A stretch of 35,377 bases of DNA, taken from assembly GCA_030682475.1 (NCBI GenBank), contig JAUXOA010000052.1, positions 1-35,377 on the forward strand, read 5' to 3'. The stretch is from Rhodoferax sp. GTDB taxonomy: Bacteria; Pseudomonadota; Gammaproteobacteria; Burkholderiales; Burkholderiaceae_C. The position numbers and the translations under genes were made by a program. Below, piece by piece: positions 25,924 to 35,377 of the stretch. Every line of letters starts with the position of its first letter. Positions within the stretch are counted from its first letter, which is position 1. The notes beneath the pieces are model-generated. The model was not told where the DNA came from. It saw nothing but the letters and a program-made list of their open reading frames with translations, and searched no databases.

Positions 25924-26457
25924 CTATTGGCAGTCGGAATCGATGATGGACTGGGCACGTTTGACCTCAGAGGCACGCTCGGTGGCATCCAGAACTTCAC
26001 GTTCACCTTTTTCGTTGATCCGGGCGATGCGTACGCCGGAATCAAGCGTGGCCTTGGACTGCTTGGCGCGCGCACAGTTCTCAACTTTTGCCTTCAGGAT
26101 TCCCTCTTCCTCGGCCTTGCGTTTGGCGACTTCGGCTTCTTCGGCCTTCTTTTTCTTTTCAAGCAGCTCTTTATCGACGCCGCTAAGCCGGGGTGCACTG
26201 GCCGTCCCTTGGGGTGCCGAAACCGCCGTCGTGATGGAAGGGGCGGCTACAGTAGCAGGGGTGGGTGCATCGGTCCGGCCTGCTGTTGTGCTCCGGGCTT
26301 CGGGTCGTTTCAGAATATTTTTTTCAAGAACGTCTGCAGGAGGCGCACGGTCGCTAAATACCTTGCGCCCATCTTTGTCGGTCCACTGCCACTGTGCTGA
26401 CGCTGCCATCGACATCAGGCAAGTGGCTCCTATCAAAAAATGTCGGATGTGGCTCAT
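25924..26457 (-). CDS. DUF4124-domain exported protein
   Basis: A 177-residue protein with a signal peptide (MSHIRHFLIGATCLMSMAASA) and then the DUF4124 motif QWQWTDKDGRKVFSDRAPP, which is typical of short periplasmic proteins in beta- and gammaproteobacteria. A Pro/Ala/Thr-rich linker (about 50-90) and a Lys/Glu-rich coiled coil (about 95-130, ELLEKKKKAEEAEVAKRKAEEE) follow, then a tail with two Cys that may form a disulfide. It converges with rnfH, 17 bp between stops. Function unknown. Confidence 0.85.
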   Translation of the reverse strand: MSHIRHFLIGATCLMSMAASAQWQWTDKDGRKVFSDRAPPADVLEKNILKRPEARSTTAGRTDAPTPATVAAPSITTAVSAPQGTASAPRLSGVDKELLEKKKKAEEAEVAKRKAEEEGILKAKVENCARAKQSKATLDSGVRIARINEKGEREVLDATERASEVKRAQSIIDSDCQ

Positions 26458-26610
26458 TGGTCAAGTTTAGCGCGCCTGCGGCCAGATTTTGAAGCGGGCA
26501 AAGGTGTGGGTGGTTTCGAGGTTCCGTTCATCACCATTACCATCACTGGCAACGGGGTCAATAGAAGTAGATTGACATTCAAAATAATCGGGTGCAATCT
26601 CGCTCACCAC

Positions 26611-26702
26611 TTTGACCGGCGCGACGGTGGCCATCATCATTATTGACTCGGGACTGCGCTACCTGAACACCGATGTGTATACCGGCAAGCCCGGTGCCTG
26701 AC
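26611..26702 (+). pseudogene. Remnant of a cysteine-synthase-like (PLP, CysK/CysM family) C-terminus
   Basis: Read in the frame GGC GCG ACG GTG (26617 onward), the plus strand gives GATVAIIIIDSGLRYLNTDV followed by YTGKPGA and a stop at about 26702. That resembles the C-terminal end of cysteine synthase-type enzymes (consensus like VTILxDSGxRYLSTDLY). No body of the gene precedes it: 26458-26610 shows no matching core and no start. The 26458-26849 gap otherwise holds a CCGCCC/GGGCGG hairpin at 26724-26739 without a T-run. Confidence 0.45.
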
Positions 26703-26849
26703 AGCGCAGGCAGCCTACTTGGACCGCCCGGTTGGGCGGGCAAATAGGTGTCACGGTCCAGCCGACGCGCTACGGCGCTGGGCGCTACCAGCCGCATCGG
26801 TTGCAGCGGCGTGTAGCGAATTCATCGCAGCCAACCAAAGGAGATCACG

Positions 26850-27668
26850 ATGGACAACATACCCCCCGAGATGGAATCATTGAAAGCGCGCCTGAAGGCC
26901 ACCTGGATGGCGGGTGACTATGGGCACTTTGCCAAGTATCTGGCGCCGGGCGCGCTGGACTTTCTGACGCGTCTTGATATTGCGCCGGGAAGCAGCATGC
27001 TTGATGTCGGTTGTGGCGCCGGCCAGATCGCGATTCCCGCTGCGCGCGCGGGGGTCCGTGTGACCGGCGTTGATATCGCCGCGAATTCGATCGAGCAGGC
27101 ACGCGCGCGGGCCAAAGCCGAAGCGTTGGATGTTCGTTTTGACGAAGGCGACGCTGAAGCGCTTGCTTTTGAAGACGGCTCATTCGACATCGTGGTCAGC
27201 CTCATCGGCGCCATGTTCGCCCCCCGGCCTGAGCGGGTTGCGGCTGAACTGGTACGCGTATGCCGACCTGCTGGCCGTATCGTCATGGCTAACTGGACAC
27301 CGGAGGGCTTTGTCGGCCAGATGTTCAAGACCATCGGCAAGCACGTGCCGCCCTCTCCCCTGATGCCATCGCCCCTGCTTTGGGGCAACGAAACGGTGGT
27401 TCGCGAGCGGCTGAACGATGGCATTACAGAGCTGAAGCTGAGCAAACACCTCTATCCATTTCACTATCCCTTCCCCCCATCTGAAGTGGTGGAGTTCTAC
27501 CGCACCTACTACGGGCCCACGAATCGCGCCTTCGCCGCGCTCGACGCCGCCGGGCAGACGGCCCTGCGTCACGACCTTGAGCAACTGTGGACACAGCAAA
27601 ATCGTGCCACCGATGGCACTACCCGCTACGAGGCTGAATACCTGGAAGTGATTGCAGTTCGGGGATAG
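26850..27668 (+). CDS. Class I SAM-dependent methyltransferase (UbiE/Methyltransf_11-like)
   Basis: A 272-residue methyltransferase. Motif [19 protein letters not shown] (about 51-68), the acidic end of strand 2 VTGVDIA, and motif II region [20 protein letters not shown] are all visible. The substrate-binding C-terminal region is unlike ubiquinone UbiE. AAGGAG stands seven bases before the ATG. Neighbours give no pathway hint: it lies between a decayed gene fragment and guaB. Substrate unknown; a small molecule is more likely than RNA given the Methyltransf_11 style. Confidence 0.82.
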   Translation: MDNIPPEMESLKARLKATWMAGDYGHFAKYLAPGALDFLTRLDIAPGSSMLDVGCGAGQIAIPAARAGVRVTGVDIAANSIEQARARAKAEALDVRFDEGDAEALAFEDGSFDIVVSLIGAMFAPRPERVAAELVRVCRPAGRIVMANWTPEGFVGQMFKTIGKHVPPSPLMPSPLLWGNETVVRERLNDGITELKLSKHLYPFHYPFPPSEVVEFYRTYYGPTNRAFAALDAAGQTALRHDLEQLWTQQNRATDGTTRYEAEYLEVIAVRG

Positions 27669-27778
27669 CTGTCAGTTGCGCCAAAACCATCCTGCTCACG
27701 ACCGGTCTGTCTGGCCCATAAGGCACGTTTTTTACGGGCCGGATTAAACCTTATAAGGGCCAGCCTCAATGAGGTGGG

Positions 27779-27784
27779 TACAAT
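27779..27784 (+). promoter_or_regulatory. Candidate -10 box of the guaBA operon
   Basis: TACAAT 21 bases before the guaB ATG. No clear -35 at 16-18 bases, and no PurR-type palindrome noted. Confidence 0.35.
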
Positions 27785-27805
27785 TTCGCCTTTTGGAGCT
27801 TTGAC

Positions 27806-29275
27806 ATGCGCCTGATCGGCAAAGCACTCACCTTCGACGACGTGTTGTTGGTGCCAGCCTACTCTCAAGTCCTGCCCAAGGACACCTCTCTTGCCACCCG
27901 CTTCTCCCGCAACATCGCCCTGAATCTGCCCCTGGTGTCGGCTGCCATGGACACGGTGACCGAAGCCCGGCTGGCGATTGCCATTGCGCAGGAGGGCGGC
28001 ATCGGCATCGTCCACAAAAATCTGACGCCGCAGGCGCAGGCGGCGCAGGTGGCCAAGGTCAAACGCTACGAGTCAGGTGTGTTGCGCGATCCGGTCGTGA
28101 TCACGCCCACCCACACCGTGCGCCAGGTCATGGATTTGTCAGCTCAACTCGGGGTCTCAGGCTTTCCGGTGTGTGACGGCGGCAAGGTCGTCGGCATCGT
28201 CACCGGGCGCGATCTGCGCTTTGAGACCCGCTATGACCTGCCGGTGAGCCAGATCATGACCCCGCGCGACAAGCTGGTGACGGTGCCCGATGGCACCACG
28301 TTGGCCCAAGCCAAAGTCTTGCTGAACCAGTACAAGATTGAGCGCTTGCTGGTGGTCAACGATGCGTTTGAACTCAAGGGCCTGATCACCGTCAAGGACA
28401 TCACCAAGCAAACCAGTTTCCCCAACGCGGCGCGTGATGTACTGGGCAAGCTGCGCGTCGGTGCGGCTGTGGGGGTAGGCGAGGGGACTGAAGAGCGGGT
28501 TGAAGCACTGGTGCGGGCCGGCGTTGATGCCATCGTGGTGGACACCGCACACGGCCACAGCAAAGGTGTCATCGAGCGCGTGCGCTGGGTCAAACGCAAC
28601 TACCCGCAGGTGGACGTGATTGGCGGCAACATTGCCACCGGTGCGGCGGCGCTGGCGCTGGCCGAGGCCGGGGCGGATGCGGTCAAGGTCGGTATTGGCC
28701 CGGGCTCCATCTGCACCACGCGGATCGTGGCCGGTGTCGGCGTGCCGCAAATCATGGCCATTGACAGTGTCGCCACAGCCCTCAAGGGATCAGGTATTCC
28801 ACTGATTGCCGACGGCGGCATTCGCTACAGCGGTGATATCGCCAAAGCGCTTGCTGCTGGTGCCAGCAGCGTGATGATGGGTGGCATGTTCGCTGGAACC
28901 GAAGAGGCACCCGGAGAAGTCATCCTGTTTCAGGGCCGCAGCTACAAGAGTTACCGTGGCATGGGCAGCATCGGCGCCATGCAACAGGGCAGTGCCGACC
29001 GTTATTTCCAGGAATCCAGCACCGGCAACCCGAATGCCGACAAACTGGTGCCCGAAGGTATTGAAGGGCGCGTGCCCTACAAAGGCTCCATGGTGTCCAT
29101 CGTGTACCAGATGGCCGGCGGCGTGCGCGCCAGCATGGGCTATTGCGGCTGCGCCACGATTGACGCCATGCAGAGCCAGGCCGAGTTTGTGGAAATCACC
29201 ACCGCCGGCATTCGCGAAAGCCATGTGCACGACGTGCAGATCACCAAAGAAGCGCCGAATTACCGAGCCGAATAA
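27806..29275 (+). CDS. guaB: Inosine-5'-monophosphate dehydrogenase
   Basis: GuaB oxidises IMP to XMP with NAD+, the committed step to GMP. The 489-residue protein is a (beta/alpha)8 barrel interrupted by two CBS domains (about 90-210; [20 protein letters not shown]). The catalytic Cys is in [16 protein letters not shown] at about residue 304; the phosphate loop [19 protein letters not shown], the flap EGRVPYKG and [18 protein letters not shown] are present. GGAG lies eight bases before the ATG. A repeat unit fills the whole 58-bp gap to guaA, with which it forms the usual operon. Confidence 0.97.
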   Translation: MRLIGKALTFDDVLLVPAYSQVLPKDTSLATRFSRNIALNLPLVSAAMDTVTEARLAIAIAQEGGIGIVHKNLTPQAQAAQVAKVKRYESGVLRDPVVITPTHTVRQVMDLSAQLGVSGFPVCDGGKVVGIVTGRDLRFETRYDLPVSQIMTPRDKLVTVPDGTTLAQAKVLLNQYKIERLLVVNDAFELKGLITVKDITKQTSFPNAARDVLGKLRVGAAVGVGEGTEERVEALVRAGVDAIVVDTAHGHSKGVIERVRWVKRNYPQVDVIGGNIATGAAALALAEAGADAVKVGIGPGSICTTRIVAGVGVPQIMAIDSVATALKGSGIPLIADGGIRYSGDIAKALAAGASSVMMGGMFAGTEEAPGEVILFQGRSYKSYRGMGSIGAMQQGSADRYFQESSTGNPNADKLVPEGIEGRVPYKGSMVSIVYQMAGGVRASMGYCGCATIDAMQSQAEFVEITTAGIRESHVHDVQITKEAPNYRAE

Positions 29276-29277
29276 TT

Positions 29278-29325
29278 GTGGGACAGACCGCAGTTACACG
29301 AAGTGAACAAGCTCTGTCCCCAACT
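29278..29325. repeat. Hairpin repeat block E between guaB and guaA
   Basis: A single core unit, 29280-29320, plus orientation (GGGACAGACCGCAGTTACAC ... CTCTGTCCCC). Here the inner stem is CAC-GAA-GTG where other copies have CGC-GAA-GCG: both strands of the stem changed together. It sits between the guaB stop (29275) and guaA start (29334). Confidence 0.85.
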
Positions 29326-29333
29326 GATTAAAA

Positions 29334-30944
29334 ATGCACCAAAAAATCCTCATCCTCGACTTCGGCTCCCAAGTCACCCAACTGATTGCGCGGCGCATCC
29401 GCGAGGCCCATGTTTTTTGCGAGGTTCATCCTTGCGATGTAAGCGATGACTGGGTGCGCGCCTGCGCCCGCGACGGCCAACTCAAGGGCGTCATCCTGTC
29501 CGGCAGCCACGCCAGTGTCTACGAGGAGAGCACCGACAAAGCACCCAACGCAGTGTTTGAACTCGGTCTGCCGGTGCTGGGCATTTGCTACGGCATGCAG
29601 ACCATGGCGCACCAGCTCGGGGGCATCGTGCAAAGCGGGCACCAGCGCGAGTTCGGTCATGCCGATGCGCGCGCGCACGGGCACACCCGGTTGCTTGACG
29701 GCATTCAGGACTACGCGACCGCCATGGGCCACGGCATGTTGCAGGTGTGGATGAGCCACGGCGACAAGGTCACCGAGTTGCCGCACGGCTTTTCGCTGAT
29801 GGCCAGCACCGACAGTTGCCCGATTGCGGGCATGGCCGACGAAGAGCGCCGCTTTTACGGAGTCCAGTTTCATCCTGAGGTCACGCACACCAAGCGCGGG
29901 GCAGCGATTCTGGAGCGCTTTGTGCTGGATATTTGCGGTACCCGTCCCGACTGGATCATGGGCGACTACATCAGCGAGGCGGTAGCACAAATCCGCGCCC
30001 AGGTCGGCACCGAAGAAGTGATTCTGGGTCTGTCCGGCGGTGTCGATTCATCGGTTGCAGCCGCGTTGATTCACCGTGCCATTGGCGACCAGCTCACCTG
30101 CGTGTTCGTGGATCACGGGCTGCTGCGCCTGGACGAGGGAGACATGGTGATGGACATGTTTGTCGGCAAACTGCACGCCAAGGTGGTTCGGGTCGATGCC
30201 GCCGAGCAGTTTTTGGGTCACTTGGCGGGTGTGAATGAGCCAGAGGCTAAACGAAAGATCATTGGCCGCGAGTTTGTGGAAGTATTCAAGAGTGAGGCGG
30301 GCAAACTCAAGAATGACCAGTCGCGCCACGTGGCCTGGCTGGCGCAGGGCACGATCTATCCGGACGTCATCGAGTCGGGCGGCGCCAAGAGCAAAAAAGC
30401 CGTTGTCATCAAGAGCCACCACAACGTGGGCGGCTTGCCCGAGCAGTTGGGGCTCAAATTGCTGGAGCCGTTGCGCGAGTTGTTCAAGGACGAAGTGCGC
30501 GAGCTCGGCGTGGCGCTGGGTTTGCCGCACCACATGGTTTACCGGCATCCGTTTCCGGGACCGGGCCTGGGGGTCCGGATTCTGGGTGAAGTCAAAAAGG
30601 AATACGCTGACTTGTTGCGCCAGGCCGACGCCATCTTTATTGAAGAGTTGCGTAACTTCATCGACGAGGAGAGCGGCAAGAGCTGGTATGACCTGACCAG
30701 CCAGGCCTTCGCCGTATTTTTACCGGTCAAGAGCGTGGGCGTGATGGGCGATGGCCGCACTTACGACTACGTGGTGGCGCTGCGCGCCGTGCAGACCAGC
30801 GACTTCATGACCGCCGACTGGGCCGAACTGCCCTACGCACTGCTGAAAAAAGTATCCAGCCGCATCATCAACGAGGTGCGCGGCATCAACCGCGTGACCT
30901 ACGACGTCAGCAGCAAGCCGCCCGCGACCATTGAGTGGGAATGA
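29334..30944 (+). CDS. guaA: GMP synthase (glutamine-hydrolysing)
   Basis: GuaA aminates XMP to GMP using ATP and glutamine. The 536-residue protein has an N-terminal class I glutamine amidotransferase domain (catalytic Cys85 in [15 protein letters not shown]; His and Glu in QFHPEVTHT), an ATP pyrophosphatase domain from about residue 215 (P-loop [11 protein letters not shown]), and the dimerisation/XMP domain at the C-terminus ([15 protein letters not shown], ending PPATIEWE). The gene is complete. No ribosome site is visible because repeat block E reaches to within a few bases of the ATG. Its last 99 bases recur at 35248-35346, indicating that the 3' end has served as an integration site. 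Length is slightly above the E. coli protein (525). Confidence 0.97.
   Translation: MHQKILILDFGSQVTQLIARRIREAHVFCEVHPCDVSDDWVRACARDGQLKGVILSGSHASVYEESTDKAPNAVFELGLPVLGICYGMQTMAHQLGGIVQSGHQREFGHADARAHGHTRLLDGIQDYATAMGHGMLQVWMSHGDKVTELPHGFSLMASTDSCPIAGMADEERRFYGVQFHPEVTHTKRGAAILERFVLDICGTRPDWIMGDYISEAVAQIRAQVGTEEVILGLSGGVDSSVAAALIHRAIGDQLTCVFVDHGLLRLDEGDMVMDMFVGKLHAKVVRVDAAEQFLGHLAGVNEPEAKRKIIGREFVEVFKSEAGKLKNDQSRHVAWLAQGTIYPDVIESGGAKSKKAVVIKSHHNVGGLPEQLGLKLLEPLRELFKDEVRELGVALGLPHHMVYRHPFPGPGLGVRILGEVKKEYADLLRQADAIFIEELRNFIDEESGKSWYDLTSQAFAVFLPVKSVGVMGDGRTYDYVVALRAVQTSDFMTADWAELPYALLKKVSSRIINEVRGINRVTYDVSSKPPATIEWE
30846..30944 (+). repeat. Left copy of the guaA 3'-end repeat (candidate attachment site)
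   Basis: This last 99 bp of guaA align without gaps to 35248-35346, with about 12 differences counted by hand; the final 28 bases (ending GACCATTGAGTGGGAATGA) are identical. The functional guaA uses this copy. Confidence 0.8.
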
Positions 30945-30985
30945 AACTGGTCTGAATCACTGGCTGCAGTGCGGGTCTTTCTCCT

Positions 30986-31569
30986 TCAGATGGATGAACG
31001 TGGATTACAAACTTGATAGACCCAGACAGCGGCTGGCGGCAGGTTTGAGAAAACTCGGGCGACCCGCCTGCCCGATACCCCCAGCGCGGCGGCGAGCACA
31101 TCCGGAATCGGCGACAGCGGGGAATAGGTGAATTGCACCAGCACACCGCCCATCCCCAGGCTGGAGAATATCTGAATCAGTATCCGCAGGCGTTGCTGGC
31201 GCGTCATGCTGAGCAGCGGCAGACTCGAAACCAGCGTGCCAGGGCGTCCCACTCCGGCGCGCTTCAGAAGCTGGCCCAGGTGGGCCGCGTCTCCGCGCAG
31301 CGCGACAACTCCGGGGAAGCGCCGTTCCATTTCGTCAAACAGTGCCGGATCCTTTTCCACCAGAATCAGTTGCTCTGGCGTCACGCCCCGCTCGATCAAG
31401 GCACGCGTAATCGCGCCGGTACCGACGCCGAGTTCGACCACCAGTCCACGCCCCGGGTCGACCTGTTCCGCCATCGCTTGGGCCAGTCTCGATCCGCTCG
31501 GCAACAGAGCCCCAGCCTGGCGTGGATTGCGCAACCAGGCGGACAGGAACTGCAAATTGTGAGCGTGGT

Positions 31570-31573
<4 letters not shown>
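30986..31573 (-). CDS. PmtA-like phospholipid N-methyltransferase family protein
   Basis: A 195-residue SAM-binding protein with motif I VVELGVGTGAITRALIERG (about 45-63) and EKDPALFDEMERRFP after strand 2, related to the bacterial PmtA/rRNA-dimethyltransferase-like group. The N-terminal NLQFLSAWLRNPRQAGALLPSG, which carries the SAxLRNP-x-G-A-x-xPS motif, is characteristic of proteins called phospholipid N-methyltransferases. It may methylate phosphatidylethanolamine, but the acceptor cannot be shown from sequence. Its ATG overlaps the ATPase stop by four bases (ATGA), so it is the third gene of a three-gene operon. Its stop lies 41 bp beyond the guaA stop, convergent. Confidence 0.75.
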
Positions 31574-34439
<2,866 letters not shown>

Positions 34440-34440
<1 letters not shown>

Positions 34441-34835
34441 CAGTTCTTGACCACAGGATTGTTCTCGCCGATCCAGCGGGTGATGCCGTCGCGGACGTTG
34501 TAAACCCGCGTGTAGCCGATTTTCTCAACCAGTTCGCGCGCCAGCGTATCGGTGCGGCAGATGACGATGACCGGGCCGTCCTTGCCCACCTCTGCGGTAA
34601 ATCGTGGCAGGAATTCTGGATTTGACCGCCCGCTTGCGTCAACGAATGTCAGTTTGCGGCTGCCTTGCACCACGCCGGTCTGGCACCACTCCTGCGCGCG
34701 GCGAACGTCGTAAATGGGTACACCCTGCGCCAGCAAGGTCTTCAATTGGGCGTTATCGACGTTGGTGTAGGGCGACTCGGCGCGAGCGCCAAGGGCAAGC
34801 GCGAACAGCAAGATTCCGAGCAGGCGCAGCAGCAT
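34440..34835 (-). CDS. Exported single-domain rhodanese-like protein
   Basis: Start chosen at 34835 (MLLRLLGILLFALALGARA), 131 residues, because it opens with a signal peptide cut near ARA-ESPY; longer in-frame starts up to 35054 run through the upstream operator region and show no conserved sequence. The mature part is one rhodanese domain: VPIYDVRRAQEWCQTGVVQG, then the active-site loop VIVICRTDTLARELVEKIGY with the catalytic Cys, and the C-terminal RVYNVRDGITRW. It should act in the periplasm, moving sulfane sulfur or binding a metal/oxyanion. First gene of the operon with the ATPase and methyltransferase genes. Confidence 0.82.
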
Positions 34836-34938
34836 CAGGTCGAGCCCCTGCGCGTGGCGATCAGGCTGACGGCCGTGCTGGCGCTGATCGAATCCGATGG
34901 CATCAATGTCAATAAGCATGAAGTAATTTCCTGTTGGG

Positions 34939-35024
34939 TCGAACACGGGTTCGATGGTAGGGCGAATTAATACATCGAACAAGTCGAATATACTTAAATT
35001 ACACATCGAAAATATCGATGTAAT
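34939..35024. promoter_or_regulatory. Cluster of TCGA palindromes upstream of the rhodanese operon (candidate operators)
   Basis: Three elements: TCGAAC-ACGG-GTTCGA (34939-34954), ACATCGAAC-AA-GTCGAAT (about 34973-34989), and ATTACACATCGA (34998-35009) facing TCGATGTAAT (35015-35024). A/T-rich spacing with TTAATAC and TATACTTAAAT between them suits promoter boxes. The 34836-35130 gap holds no convincing gene. ArsR/SmtB-family or similar dimeric repressors are the natural candidates, but no regulator gene is in the window. Confidence 0.5.
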
Positions 35025-35130
35025 GAACTGCATCCATAACGATAACATCAGCAACGGCTACCGAGCAACTGCATCTCGTGCCGCAATCAATGTAGAAATT
35101 CACAGCCGGAACGGATATATTCAGTAGTTA

Positions 35131-35346
35131 ATGTGCTTACCCTCCCAGTTCAATTCCAAAACTAGTTCGGACGCTACAGAGTTGATGCGTGCCCATCCGT
35201 TTGCCAGCCTGATCAGCGTAGACGATGCCGGTCTGCCTTTTGTCAGTCAAAAAGTGTCCAGCCACATCATCAACGAAGTGCGCGGCATCAAGCGTGTCAC
35301 CTATGACATCAGCCGCCCGCCGCCCGCGACCATTGAGTGGGAATGA
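35131..35346 (+). pseudogene. Chimeric ORF: start of a PaiB-like FMN-binding gene fused to a guaA 3' end
   Basis: The 71-codon ORF starts like PaiB/FMN-binding negative transcriptional regulators (LPSQF near the start and [19 protein letters not shown]), then switches at about codon 39-40 to the GuaA C-terminus ([20 protein letters not shown] to the stop, ending PPATIEWE). Neither half can carry out its usual function: the PaiB-like part lacks most of the flavin fold and the GuaA part lacks all catalytic domains. It is best regarded as a recombination product. Confidence 0.8.
35248..35346 (+). repeat. Right copy of the guaA 3'-end repeat (candidate attachment site)
   Basis: Same orientation and reading frame as 30846-30944. 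The amino acid differences include Asn to Lys and Ser-Ser-Lys to Ser-Arg-Pro, so it is not a recent exact copy; it fits a guaA end from another strain brought in with, or displaced by, an island. Confidence 0.8.
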
Positions 35347-35377
35347 TTCAAGGTCTTTCGGGGACTATCGGCAGTTT

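Noticed and set aside
30945..30985. Integrase or small ORF directly after guaA, as expected in guaA islands
   Set aside because: Only 41 bases separate guaA from the methyltransferase stop; nothing integrase-like is encoded between the guaA repeats.
34836..35054. Longer N-terminus for the rhodanese protein
   Set aside because: It would hide a good signal peptide and translate the operator palindromes.

Overview
The window looks like chromosomal DNA of a betaproteobacterium in the Burkholderiales, most probably the Comamonadaceae (Rhodoferax/Polaromonas-like). This is inferred from the protein sequences (RimP, NusA, IF2, RbfA, TruB, GuaA), the gene orders (yejABEF next to fabI; rimP-nusA-infB-rbfA-truB; smpB divergent from ratA-rnfH; guaB-guaA) and short dispersed repeats of kinds I associate with that family. 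Species cannot be fixed from the sequence alone.

Layout. 1-247 is the end of an IS21-family insertion sequence, cut by the window edge. 248-546 is a gene-free gap with two hairpins. 547-6005 holds an MFS_3 exporter, a convergent SPFH/NfeD membrane pair, and a divergent PLP-dependent basic amino acid decarboxylase. 6030-12624 (minus strand) carries fabI and, upstream of it, a complete YejABEF-type peptide/oligopeptide ABC importer. 13027-21449 (plus strand) is the transcription/translation cluster rimP-nusA-infB-rbfA-truB-typA. 21615-25906 contains an EamA permease, an anti-sigma/ECF sigma/small lipoprotein unit, smpB, and the divergent ratA-rnfH pair. 25924-27668 has a DUF4124 protein, a gap with a probable cysteine-synthase remnant, and a SAM methyltransferase. 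27806-30944 is guaB-guaA, the GMP branch of purine synthesis.

The most unusual part is 30846-35346. The last 99 bp of guaA recur, diverged (about 12 mismatches by hand), at 35248-35346, where they are fused in frame to the first ~39 codons of a PaiB-like FMN-binding gene. Between the copies lies a tightly packed minus-strand operon: exported rhodanese, P-type ATPase with a DKTST (not DKTGT) phosphorylation motif, and a PmtA-like methyltransferase. It is preceded by a cluster of TCGA-containing palindromes. The 3' end of guaA is a known integration site for genomic islands, so this is best read as a small or decayed island.

A second theme is a family of intergenic hairpin repeats (five blocks: before rimP, between typA and the EamA gene, before the sigma gene, between smpB and ratA, and between guaB and guaA). 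The core is a GAA-triloop stem with an outer GGACAGA/TCTGTCC stem. Two copies show paired, structure-preserving changes, and four blocks end only a few bases before a start codon, where a Shine-Dalgarno would be. A related element and a second dispersed repeat are embedded in frame in truB. No CRISPR array, rRNA or tRNA was seen.
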